From: CAZNPU01 sp964575335
GTDB taxonomy: Bacteria; Planctomycetota; Phycisphaerae; Phycisphaerales; SM1A02
Assembly: GCA_964575335.1 (NCBI GenBank)
Contig: CAZNPU010000026.1
Span: 1-53,715 of the forward strand
Reading direction: 5' to 3'
DNA length: 53,715 bases
The notes beneath the pieces were generated by a model that worked only from the letters and a program-made list of their open reading frames with translations, had not been told where the DNA came from and ran no database searches. Shown piece by piece: positions 16,254-24,086 of this stretch (positions are counted from its first letter, which is position 1; every line of letters begins with the position of its first letter). The position numbers and the translations under genes were made by a program.

Positions 16254-17927
16254 TCAAACCTGAACCGACGGGCCGCCATCCATCATCAGCGGCTGGGGCG
16301 CATGGGGGTGGTGCGTCAAAGGCAGATCGACGAAAAACGTCGCGCCCCGCCCCGGCTCGCTCACGAAACTCACGGTAGCCCCAAGCAGCTGCGCCAACTC
16401 CTTACAGATCGCCAGGCCCAGACCAGTCCCAGCATGCTGACGCGTGTGGCTGGCGTCGATCTGCCGGAACTTCTCGAAAATCACGTCCTGCATGTCATAG
16501 GGAATGCCCGGCCCGGAGTCAGCCACCGCAATGCGAACGCCAAGCGTGTTGTCCTGCCGCGTCACCCGGTCTGCGCTGATCGTCACCTCATTGCCGCCTG
16601 CCGGTGTGAACTTGATCGCATTGGAGAGAAAGTTGTACAGAATCTGCTGCAGTTTGCCCGGATCGGTTTCGATCATCGGCAGGCGCTGGCCGATCACCGT
16701 GCGCAACGTAAGTTGCTTGGCCTCCGCCTGCGGGCGCATGATGCTCACCAGCCCTTCCACCAGATCGCCCACGCTGGTCGGCTCAATGCTCACCTCCATC
16801 CGACCCGCTTCGATCTTGGCCATGTCGAGCAGTTCGTTGATCATCTCCAGCAGCGACCGGCCGCTGGTGAGAATGTTCTGAATGTATCGCAGCCGCTTGG
16901 GGTTGGCCTCCGCTTCGGACTTGGCGATCTCTTCAAGCAGTTCCGCAAACCCGATGATCGAGTTCAGCGGCGTGCGCAGCTCGTGACTGACATTCGCCAG
17001 AAACTCGCTCTTGAAGCGATTGGATTCGTACAAGCCCACGTTCGCTTCCGACAGCTCCGTGAGCTTGAGGTCCAGGCTTTCATTGATGGCTTTGAGTTGG
17101 GCCTGCCCCTGCTCCAGACGATCGAGCATGGAGTTGAACGCCCCGGCAAGCTGCTCAAATTCATCGCCCGTTTTGATCTGCGAGCGAATTCGCAAATCGC
17201 CGCTCTGCACTTTCTCCGTGGTTTCGCGCAGCCGCCGAACGGGCGAAAGAATCAACTTGGTGAGAATGAAATAAAACACCAATCCCGCCAGCAGACTGGC
17301 CACGATGCCTGCGGTGATGATGAATACGCGGCTGGTGAGCAGTTGCCCCTGGGCGATTGAATCGATGCGATCAATCAGAAGAATGGCTCGCACAGCATCA
17401 GGCGATGCGGTTTCGTCTGCAGCAGGCAGCATGATCGAATTGACAATCGGATCAGGCACCGCCTGCAGCTGCTCATGTCGAATCGCCCGGGCATATCGAT
17501 GAACTGCGCGGCCGTTGACCATCACGGTGGCGGTGTGTTCATTGCTTTCCGGATTGTCACGAAACCGCCCCAGCGCACTAGCCAGAAACCCCGGCCCGCC
17601 GTCACGAGGGCGAATGCCCGCCGCATTGATCAGCCGCATGGTGAACTCGACCGTCTCAGCGTCGCCATCGCCCACCAGCGCTTCAAGACCAGCATCATCA
17701 TCAAGAAGTGCTGCAGCATTATTGAGATTGAGGTTCTCGCCGGGGCCAAGCTGTACCCGGCCGTCCAGCCATGCATCAGCAAGCTGCCGCGCCGTCTCAA
17801 TCTGCGATTCGCGCACCAGCGTGCTCATGCGCGTCCAGGGTACCGCCAGCGCGACAGCGATGATCACGACAATCGCGAATCCGAACAGCAACTGACACTT
17901 GTTGGCGAGACTAATGCCGGAAACCAT
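16254..17927 (-). CDS. Membrane-bound sensor histidine kinase (HAMP, HisKA, HATPase)
   Basis: 557 residues. First membrane helix at about 11-30, an extracytoplasmic sensor region (31-198) without a recognisable domain, second helix at about 201-224, then a HAMP linker (225-275) and a short coiled coil. The phospho-acceptor block is SHELRTP with His315. The ATP-binding domain shows the N box (NFLSNAIKFTP), G1 (DSGPGIP), the F box (FEKFRQID) and G2 (GTGLGLAI). It should autophosphorylate in response to an envelope or periplasmic signal and pass phosphate to a response regulator. No response-regulator gene is adjacent, so it is an orphan kinase in this window. The zinc-finger gene lies about 120 bases upstream on the same strand. 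Start ATG 17927 fits the first helix. Confidence 0.94.
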   Translation of the reverse strand: MVSGISLANKCQLLFGFAIVVIIAVALAVPWTRMSTLVRESQIETARQLADAWLDGRVQLGPGENLNLNNAAALLDDDAGLEALVGDGDAETVEFTMRLINAAGIRPRDGGPGFLASALGRFRDNPESNEHTATVMVNGRAVHRYARAIRHEQLQAVPDPIVNSIMLPAADETASPDAVRAILLIDRIDSIAQGQLLTSRVFIITAGIVASLLAGLVFYFILTKLILSPVRRLRETTEKVQSGDLRIRSQIKTGDEFEQLAGAFNSMLDRLEQGQAQLKAINESLDLKLTELSEANVGLYESNRFKSEFLANVSHELRTPLNSIIGFAELLEEIAKSEAEANPKRLRYIQNILTSGRSLLEMINELLDMAKIEAGRMEVSIEPTSVGDLVEGLVSIMRPQAEAKQLTLRTVIGQRLPMIETDPGKLQQILYNFLSNAIKFTPAGGNEVTISADRVTRQDNTLGVRIAVADSGPGIPYDMQDVIFEKFRQIDASHTRQHAGTGLGLAICKELAQLLGATVSFVSEPGRGATFFVDLPLTHHPHAPQPLMMDGGPSVQV

Positions 17928-18048
17928 GGCGCAGGCGGCGAACGAGGGTGAGCAGTGCGTGATGATTCAATGAAAAAATAAGCCAAATGCGACCAGCGTG
18001 TCGCGTTGAGTGTACCGCGCCACTTGATGATTCGGCTGAATGCGTGCG

Positions 18049-18423
18049 TCAGCCTGGTTTCGTCCACGCAAAATCCTTGTCCTTGTGCAGCGTGCCCGCA
18101 GCCAACTTGATGCACCGCCGGCAGATCACCGCTTCGGAATACATCGGGCTTTGCCAGCCCGGTTCCCCGCTGCGGTTGAGCGCCTGGCGGTCGATCTCTC
18201 GCTCCAGACACATGGTGCATTTATATTCGTCCCCCGCGCTGTTGGTTTGATTCAGGACCACTTCGGTATAGGCGACGGTCAGGCATCGGCCGCAGATGCA
18301 ACTGCCCTGATGGCCTTCGACCATCGGCAGATCTTCAGTCCACTCGCGATGGCAGAAATCACAGAGCACATCGCTCATTTGCACGTTGTTTTCATCGATG
18401 CCAGGCTTTCGCATATATAGCAA
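18049..18423 (-). CDS. Double ClpX-type zinc-finger protein without ATPase domain
   Basis: 124 residues (starts at 18414 or 18378 are also possible). Two similar zinc-binding modules are visible. The first has C21-x2-C24 with C44-x2-C47 (CDFCHREW... then CICGRCL). The second has C69-x2-C72 with C101-x2-C104 (CTMCLERE... then VICRRCIKL). Spacing and the I-C-x-x-C-I/L ending resemble the ClpX N-terminal C4 zinc domain, which binds substrates and adaptors. No AAA domain follows, so this is a free zinc module, perhaps an adaptor or an RNA- or protein-binding factor. It lies between trmB and the histidine kinase on the same strand. The assignment to the ClpX zinc type is by pattern only; a rubredoxin-like or ribosomal zinc ribbon is the alternative. 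Confidence 0.72.
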   Translation of the reverse strand: MLYMRKPGIDENNVQMSDVLCDFCHREWTEDLPMVEGHQGSCICGRCLTVAYTEVVLNQTNSAGDEYKCTMCLEREIDRQALNRSGEPGWQSPMYSEAVICRRCIKLAAGTLHKDKDFAWTKPG

Positions 18424-18486
18424 GTCAATCGCTGATTGTTGAATATGTCAACGTACGCTGTTGCGCGACGCCCCGGTGTGGCTGAT

Positions 18487-18519
18487 CCAGACCTTCCTCC
18501 CTTCGGTTGTCAGGTCCGG
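18487..18519 (-). terminator. Hairpin 16 bases after trmB
   Basis: On the minus strand CCGGACCT and AGGTCTGG pair over 8 bp (one G-U that would be an A-C mismatch on the plus strand), around a 17-base loop. It sits just after the trmB stop. No T run follows, so it may be a 3' end element rather than a true terminator. Confidence 0.35.
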
Positions 18520-18534
18520 CGTACGCAGCGCACC

Positions 18535-19191
18535 TCAGCGCTTCACCAGCGTCATGGCATGAAACGGGCGGCCTTCGCGCCGGTACTTGCGCTCGAAGTT
18601 CGTCCCCACCACTTCGCCTTCGCCTGCTGACTCCGGCCTTTCAAAGGCAACCTGCTCAAACAGATGCGTATGACGAGCTGCATGCTCCTGGTACCACGCC
18701 CACAGATCGTCGTGATCGGTGACCAGCCGCAGTTCGCCGCCCGGCAGGAGAATCTTGTGAAACTCTGCAAGCGTGCGATCCTGCACCACACGCCGCTTGT
18801 GGTGGCGTTTCTTCGGCCAGGGATCGGAAAAATACAAATGAATCACCGCAGCGATCGGCTGCTGGATACAACGATAGCGAAGAAACTCGGTTGCGTCGGC
18901 GTGAACAATTCTGACATTCGACATGCCGTGCCGCCGCATGCGATCAGCTGCATAGCGATAAAACTCGCCCGCCCACTCAAACCCAAGATAGTTGACCTGC
19001 GGCTTGAGCTTTGCCTGCTGCAGCAGAAACGTGCCCTTGCCCGTGCCGATCTCGATCTCAAATCGATGTTCGGGGTGATCAAACCACTCACGCGGATCGA
19101 TGCGCCCAGCTTCCAACGGCGGCAAATCGGCCAGTTCAATGCCGAAGCCTTTCGTCACCAGTTCCTTGCCGCGTGAAAGTCCGAAGCTCAT
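18535..19191 (-). CDS. trmB: tRNA (guanine-N7-)-methyltransferase
   Basis: 218 residues from ATG 19191; the frame is open further upstream but the family starts at MSFGLSRGKEL-like sequence. TrmB puts a methyl group on G46 in the variable loop of many tRNAs using S-adenosylmethionine. Seen: the SAM-binding glycine motif EIGTGKGTFLL, the acidic end of strand two (GFEWAGEF), HADATEFL, and the catalytic/tRNA-binding block FSDPWPKKRHHKRR, diagnostic for TrmB. The C-terminal TNFERKYRREGRPF motif is also typical. Length matches the family. It is followed on the same strand by the zinc-finger gene and preceded by a small PQQ-repeat gene. Confidence 0.96.
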   Translation of the reverse strand: MSFGLSRGKELVTKGFGIELADLPPLEAGRIDPREWFDHPEHRFEIEIGTGKGTFLLQQAKLKPQVNYLGFEWAGEFYRYAADRMRRHGMSNVRIVHADATEFLRYRCIQQPIAAVIHLYFSDPWPKKRHHKRRVVQDRTLAEFHKILLPGGELRLVTDHDDLWAWYQEHAARHTHLFEQVAFERPESAGEGEVVGTNFERKYRREGRPFHAMTLVKR

Positions 19192-19286
19192 CAGAAGCCA
19201 AAACCAGAAAACAGAAAACGAGTGCTGAAAACCAGGTGTCTTCTCTATCGTATCGATCGCGGACGCAGCGAAAAAGCCTGATATGG

Positions 19287-19658
19287 TCATCCCCCCGCAC
19301 TGGCTCCACCGGCTGCTGCAGCCTGACGATGGCGATGTGATTGAGCCATTCCCAGCAATGCGTTTACCGTATTCTGCCCGCGCACCGATGTCAGACACGG
19401 TGCGCCGACCTCCAGACCCTTGAGCGGATTGCTCCAGACCGTCTGGCCAAACAGCGGATCGAGACAGTACATGTAGCCGTTTGCCGACACAATAAGCCGA
19501 TCGCCATCCAGCATCACCGCCACATACGAGTGGCCCTGCGGCGCCTTCCACCGCCAGACCTCTTCCCCGCTGTAGCGGTCCAGCGCAACGACATAGCGGT
19601 TGAAACCGACAAACACCAGGTCATCGATGGTTCGTTCAGGTTTCGATTCACTGGCCAT
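19287..19658 (-). CDS. Small PQQ/quinoprotein-repeat protein
   Basis: 123 residues. The core (10-85) contains two beta-propeller blade repeats of the PQQ type: DLVFVGFNRYVVALDRYSGEEVWRW-like and a second with LIVSANGYMYCLDPLFGQTVW. Blades of this kind normally occur six to eight to a propeller, so this protein can make a propeller only by self-assembly, or it is a remnant of a larger one. The N-terminus is short and has no signal peptide, unlike most PQQ proteins, so it appears to be cytoplasmic. The tail is Gln/Ala/Gly-rich. It lies between rsfS and trmB on the same strand. No cofactor-binding residues can be claimed. The frame is credible because of the clean repeat pattern. Confidence 0.7.
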   Translation of the reverse strand: MASESKPERTIDDLVFVGFNRYVVALDRYSGEEVWRWKAPQGHSYVAVMLDGDRLIVSANGYMYCLDPLFGQTVWSNPLKGLEVGAPCLTSVRGQNTVNALLGMAQSHRHRQAAAAGGASAGG

Positions 19659-19860
19659 GATTCTTGTGCCTCCAAAGCGCGTTCATCATCATCGTCTTCT
19701 GCTGCAGCCGGGAAATTGCGGCGGCGTCGGCTGAGCAGAGCCGCACGGTCATTATTTCCCATTTCAGCAAGCGGCAGGTGTCGCAGTGAGGCTCCTGAGC
19801 GACACGCACGGGGGCAGACGCCGCGCAGCGAACCATTCAATTCAAATCAACGCGTCAAGG

Positions 19861-20235
19861 TCAGCGTGCCTGGCCGTTTGTGCGCTGCCAGTCGATGCGC
19901 TCCGCGTCGGACCACAGTGACTCGAGATCGTAGTAGGCCCGCTGGCCTGGTTCGAAGAGATGAGCCACGACGTTAACGAAGTCGATGACGATCCAGGTGG
20001 TGCTTTCGTCGCGATTGCTGCGAAACACGCGGTTGTCCATCGATTCGCCCAGGTCTTCCAGCTCTGCCGCCACCGATTTCATCTGCCGCTCGCTGGTGCC
20101 GGTGCCGATCAGGATGAAATCGCATACCTGGCTGACCTGGCGCACGTCCATAAGTTGGACGTCCTCGCAGTGGCGATCAGCAAGCAGACGGGCAGCTTCG
20201 ATGGCAAACGTACGGGTGTTCGAATCCTCTGGCAT
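19861..20235 (-). CDS. rsfS: Ribosomal silencing factor RsfS (Iojap)
   Basis: 124 residues, typical length. RsfS binds ribosomal protein uL14 on the 50S subunit and blocks joining to 30S during starvation. Conserved elements: the N-terminal helix AIEAARLLADRH, the strand VQLMDVRQVS, the DFILIGTGTSERQMKSVA motif, the strand TTWIVIDFVNVVAHLF and the end of the fold at YDLESLWSDAE. In many bacteria rsfS sits with nadD, obg or rlmH, but none is seen here. It is upstream of the small PQQ-repeat gene and trmB on the minus strand. Confidence 0.95.
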   Translation of the reverse strand: MPEDSNTRTFAIEAARLLADRHCEDVQLMDVRQVSQVCDFILIGTGTSERQMKSVAAELEDLGESMDNRVFRSNRDESTTWIVIDFVNVVAHLFEPGQRAYYDLESLWSDAERIDWQRTNGQAR

Positions 20236-20381
20236 AAGAGCACAAGTCTAAACGTCTGGGCCGCCTGCGGTCAAAACGATTTGCAGCACACAGCCGGCGT
20301 ATCAGCAGGCTTTTTGCAGCATGTGGGCGGAAATACCTCAGCGATGCTGCGCCATGCCAAAGAACTGTTGTTCAGTTGGGC

Positions 20382-22100
20382 CTAGCACATGTACGCCCTG
20401 ACCGCGTAATCCTGCACCATGCGCTGGGTGTTGAAGTACGCGCCGTTGATGGCGATCGTCATGCGCATGATCTCTATCCATCGCTCGCGCTGCTCATGAA
20501 ACGTGGGCAGCACCACGCGTTCAAGCTTGTCGTATAAATCCGCAGCGTCGCGCTGCCAGTCGTGCGGATCGTCCATCGCGTGCCGATCCGGACCGATCGC
20601 CCAGCCGGTTACGTTCTCCACGCAGCCTTCGACCCACCAGCCATCAAGAATGCTGAGCTGCGGCACGCCGTTGAGCGCCGCTTTCATGCCGCTGGTGCCC
20701 GACGCTTCCAGGGGGCGCTGGGGCGTATTCACCCATAAATCAACACCGGGGATGATGATCCGCGCAAGCGGCATGTCGTAATTGGCCAGATAGACCACGC
20801 GCACCGTGGGCTGGAGCTGCGCGATCGCCTGATGCACGCGATAGATCATCTCCTTGCCGCCTGCATCGTGCGGATGAGCCTTGTCCGCATAGACGATCTG
20901 GATCGGGCCGAAACGATCCGCCATCGCTTTCAAACGCCCGACATCGCTCACCAGCAGATCAGCGCGCTTGTATGTCGTAGCCCGACGGGCGAATCCCATC
21001 GTGAATACGCCAGGATCAAAGCCGGCGTTGGTCATCCGGTTCACATGTTCGATCAACAGCCGCTTGGCCTGCACATGCGCATCCCAGATTTCGTTATCTG
21101 GAATGCCCGCTGCAAAGCGGAGGTGCGCATTGTCCTCGCGCCAGCCGGGCATCCAGCGATCAAACAGGTCAGCAAAGGCAGCGGAAGTCCACGTTGCTGC
21201 ATGAACGCCGTTGGTGATCGCATTGATGCGGTACTCAGGAAACATGCGCTGCGACACCTCGCTGTGCCGCTTGGCCACTGCGTTGGCAGCCTGACTGAAG
21301 TACAACGCCAGACGTGTCATGTTCAATTGCCCATCGCGAATCGCCTCGCTGGGAATGCAGTTCATCACCTGATGTCCCAGCACCTGCTCCACCAGGTGCA
21401 TGGAGAATTGGTCGTGCCCGGCCGGCACCGGCGTATGAGTGGTGAAAACGCACTTTGACCGTACTGCCTCAACATCAGCCGCAGTAATCGAACAGCTTTG
21501 GCGAAGCGCAAGCTGTTCCCGCAGCAGTTCAAGCGTCAGGAGCGCCGCATGGCCTTCGTTCATATGAAAACGATCAATTGCTGAGTACCCCAATGCGCGC
21601 AGCAGACGTACGCCACCGATGCCAAGCACTGCTTCCTGACACAGCCGATAGCGCAGATCGCCGCCGTAAAGGTGATCGGTCAACGCCCGATCACCGGGGT
21701 CGTTCTCCGGCATGTTGGTATCAAGAAGAAAGACCGGCACCGTTCCGCCGGTCACACCCTTCAACGTGTAACGCCAGGCGCGCAGCAGAACCCTGCGCCC
21801 CTCAATCTCAATGCTTACGCGCGGCTCCAGCGGCTCGAGCATGTCTTCCACGTTCCATGGCGCAGGATGCTCACGCTGCACGCCGTTTTGATCCAGTTCC
21901 TGAATGAAGTATCCTTTTCGATGCACCGGCGTCACCGCCACCATCGGCAGACACAGGTCGGCTGCGGACCGCAGTGTGTCGCCCGCCAACACGCCCAGGC
22001 CGCCGCTGTAGGTCGGCACGGCTGGGTGAATGCCGATCTCCATCGAAAAGTACGCAACGCGACAGGACATTTTCACGGGTAATGGTTCCTCAGACAGCAT
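20382..22100 (-). CDS. glgP: Alpha-glucan (glycogen/maltodextrin) phosphorylase, short type
   Basis: 572 residues from ATG 22100; ATG 22070 (MSCRVAYFSME) is an equally good start. Releases glucose 1-phosphate from the non-reducing ends of glycogen or maltodextrin. It belongs to the short, archaeal-bacterial phosphorylase subfamily that lacks the large N-terminal extension of the classic enzyme. Visible: the active-site loop TYSGGLGVLAGDTLRSA, the catalytic block FHMNEGHAA, TTHTPVPAGHD, and the pyridoxal phosphate region EASGTSGMKAALNG with the Schiff-base Lys. Cytoplasmic. No other glycogen genes are adjacent. It is followed by rsfS on the same strand. Confidence 0.95.
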   Translation of the reverse strand: MLSEEPLPVKMSCRVAYFSMEIGIHPAVPTYSGGLGVLAGDTLRSAADLCLPMVAVTPVHRKGYFIQELDQNGVQREHPAPWNVEDMLEPLEPRVSIEIEGRRVLLRAWRYTLKGVTGGTVPVFLLDTNMPENDPGDRALTDHLYGGDLRYRLCQEAVLGIGGVRLLRALGYSAIDRFHMNEGHAALLTLELLREQLALRQSCSITAADVEAVRSKCVFTTHTPVPAGHDQFSMHLVEQVLGHQVMNCIPSEAIRDGQLNMTRLALYFSQAANAVAKRHSEVSQRMFPEYRINAITNGVHAATWTSAAFADLFDRWMPGWREDNAHLRFAAGIPDNEIWDAHVQAKRLLIEHVNRMTNAGFDPGVFTMGFARRATTYKRADLLVSDVGRLKAMADRFGPIQIVYADKAHPHDAGGKEMIYRVHQAIAQLQPTVRVVYLANYDMPLARIIIPGVDLWVNTPQRPLEASGTSGMKAALNGVPQLSILDGWWVEGCVENVTGWAIGPDRHAMDDPHDWQRDAADLYDKLERVVLPTFHEQRERWIEIMRMTIAINGAYFNTQRMVQDYAVRAYMC

Positions 22101-22423
22101 GCGGCCCGCATGCCGGCAGGAAAGCGATGAACATCACGCGGGGTGCTCGCATTCATCAAGCGTTTGAGTCTGAAACGACAAGTGCACCGGAACCGCACAG
22201 GCAAGAAAGAAAAAGCAAAGGGAAATGCAAACTGCAGAGGCATGCAGATGAACCTGACTGCGATTAACGACGGCCAGTTCAATATAGCTGCGCCGATAAT
22301 TGCTCGTCTGCGGTTTCTCCGCGCAATTGCTGCATTTTCGTGACAAATCAAATTGAGTTGGATTACGGCGTATTGCGAATGGCCACCCAAGCTCCCGGCG
22401 CAGCTGGTGGGGGTCATGTGGCC
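22101..22423. other. Intergenic stretch, no gene supported
   Basis: About 320 bases between the end of hutF and the start of glgP on the minus strand, presumably the glgP promoter. Short open frames here have no ribosome site and odd composition. No terminator was recognised for hutF. Confidence 0.35.
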
Positions 22424-23728
22424 TTAGAGCCATCTGCCGCCAACGCAGCGTTCTGCAATCGCGTCATTGCCGGTGCCGAAGATAAACGAATCGAGCAGCG
22501 TTTCGGCGGTCCAGCCGCGCAGCGATTGCGCTTCGAGGTCAATGGCGACAAGGTCAGCGTGATACTGCGGCTGAATGCGCCCAACTTTCTGCCCCAGGCA
22601 CCGTGCTCCGTTGACGGTAGCCATTTCGAAAAGCTTCCGCGCGACGCTACCCTGTTCATCCACACATATGCCGCGCGAAATCGTCCTCAGCCGCTGCACG
22701 TACTCAAGCCAGCGCATCTCTTCGGTCCAGCAGATGCGGGCGTTGGAATCGCTGCCGAAGGCAATGTGCCCGTCGTGATTCAAAATGCGCCGCACCGCCG
22801 GTATGCCGTCGCCCAGGTTGGCTTCGGTCAGCGGATTGATGCAGACGTTGCCGCCTGCTGCAAGGTAGTGCTCCATGTCAGCTGCTGCGGTGTGCGTGCA
22901 GTGCACTGCTGTAAACGTGGGATCCACGCTCAACCGCTCGTTGATCAACGCCATGGGCGGCTTGTTGTAGGCGTGCAGACATTCTTCGATTTCAAGCGGC
23001 TGCTCCTCAACGTGCATGTGAAACGGCAAGCCGCGTTTCTGTGCTTCTTTGCGCAGCAAGACGATTTCGTCAAGCGGCACTGCGCGAATCGAATGCGCCG
23101 CCACCGCCAGGGATTGCGTATCGCGGTTCAGTCGCTGCGCCAGTTGTTCCATCTGCGCCCAGAACGCATCCAGCGAATCGGTGCGGAAACGTAGCTGCCC
23201 GCCCGCCAGCGGCTTGTTGATGCCGCCGGTCTTGTAGTACGTATTGATGAGCGTGATGCGAATGCCCGCATCGGCGGCGGCGCGCAGCACCACATCATCA
23301 AACGCAAAACCGCCCAGGCTTGCATCGTGATGCACGTAATGAAACTCCCCCACCGTCGTCACGCCCGCTGCAAGCATCTCATCAAACGCCTGCTTTGAAA
23401 GTTCATAAACAGCAGCCTCGTCCAGCGACTCAACCAGTTGATACATCGCTTCGCGCCAGGTCCAGAAGCTGCCCGCGCCGGCGGGAAAGGTTTCGCCCAG
23501 GCCGCGCAGCCCGCGCTGAAAGGCGTGGCTGTGCGCGTTGACCATGCCCGGAATAATCGCCCTGCCACTCAGGCGATGTGTGGGCTGTTCGCTCAGTGCG
23601 CCGACAGCGGCAATCATGCCGGCTTCGTCGATGGCGATGCGCACGCCCGGCTCAAATCTCCCAGGCTGATTCGGCTGGGCGATCCACGTCAGGTCAGCTT
23701 CAACGATCTGTTTCGGCGGCATGGGCAC
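22424..23728 (-). CDS. hutF: Formimidoylglutamate deiminase
   Basis: 434 residues, amidohydrolase superfamily. It hydrolyses N-formimidoyl-L-glutamate to N-formyl-L-glutamate and ammonia in the five-step histidine degradation pathway. Seen: metal ligands His66 and His68 in GMVNAHSHAFQRGLRG, the HutF signature SFWTWREAMYQLV, HMHVEEQPLEIEECL with its metal His and catalytic Glu, AVHCTH, and NPLTEANLGDGIP with the late Asp in FGSDSNARI. This set separates HutF from guanine deaminase and chlorohydrolases. No hutH, hutU, hutI or hutG gene is near, so the pathway genes must lie elsewhere. Divergent from the S9 peptidase at 24087. Confidence 0.95.
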   Translation of the reverse strand: MPMPPKQIVEADLTWIAQPNQPGRFEPGVRIAIDEAGMIAAVGALSEQPTHRLSGRAIIPGMVNAHSHAFQRGLRGLGETFPAGAGSFWTWREAMYQLVESLDEAAVYELSKQAFDEMLAAGVTTVGEFHYVHHDASLGGFAFDDVVLRAAADAGIRITLINTYYKTGGINKPLAGGQLRFRTDSLDAFWAQMEQLAQRLNRDTQSLAVAAHSIRAVPLDEIVLLRKEAQKRGLPFHMHVEEQPLEIEECLHAYNKPPMALINERLSVDPTFTAVHCTHTAAADMEHYLAAGGNVCINPLTEANLGDGIPAVRRILNHDGHIAFGSDSNARICWTEEMRWLEYVQRLRTISRGICVDEQGSVARKLFEMATVNGARCLGQKVGRIQPQYHADLVAIDLEAQSLRGWTAETLLDSFIFGTGNDAIAERCVGGRWL

Positions 23729-24086
23729 GGTTCTTCAATTGCGGGAAACACGTGACACGATCAATTCAAGCAGGCGGTGAAGGAAACACGCTTTGCCCGA
23801 AGCACAAAGGCATGAAACCATACAGGCCTGCGTGTGAAGGATACACAAGTCAAAGCGAGCGGTTCAATCATGCCCGCTCCGGCTTACCGTCGCGTTTCTT
23901 TCACCCGAGATGACCAGTCAACCAGCGCAACGTCCACACAGCACGCACGATGCTGCACGCAGCATAATCCACCATTCGCTTCATACTGGCACACACGCTA
24001 GCATCTGTTTCCGGTTTCACCGGTTGAATCGCACAGAAATCGCGCCCCGGCATTGAAACATTTCAAGTCAAACCGGACACACTGCC
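23729..24086. other. Divergent promoter region of hutF and the S9 peptidase
   Basis: About 360 bases between two genes facing apart. No open frame with a ribosome site is present. I did not identify clear promoter boxes. Confidence 0.35.

Noticed and set aside
16302..17360. A 352-residue open frame on the plus strand
   Set aside because: Antisense to the histidine kinase, whose catalytic motifs are all intact.
18470..18535. SRP (4.5S) RNA, because of CAGGTCCGG and a nearby hairpin
   Set aside because: The conserved apical GGAA loop and the GGAAGCAGC arm are missing; the hairpin is better read as a 3' element of trmB.
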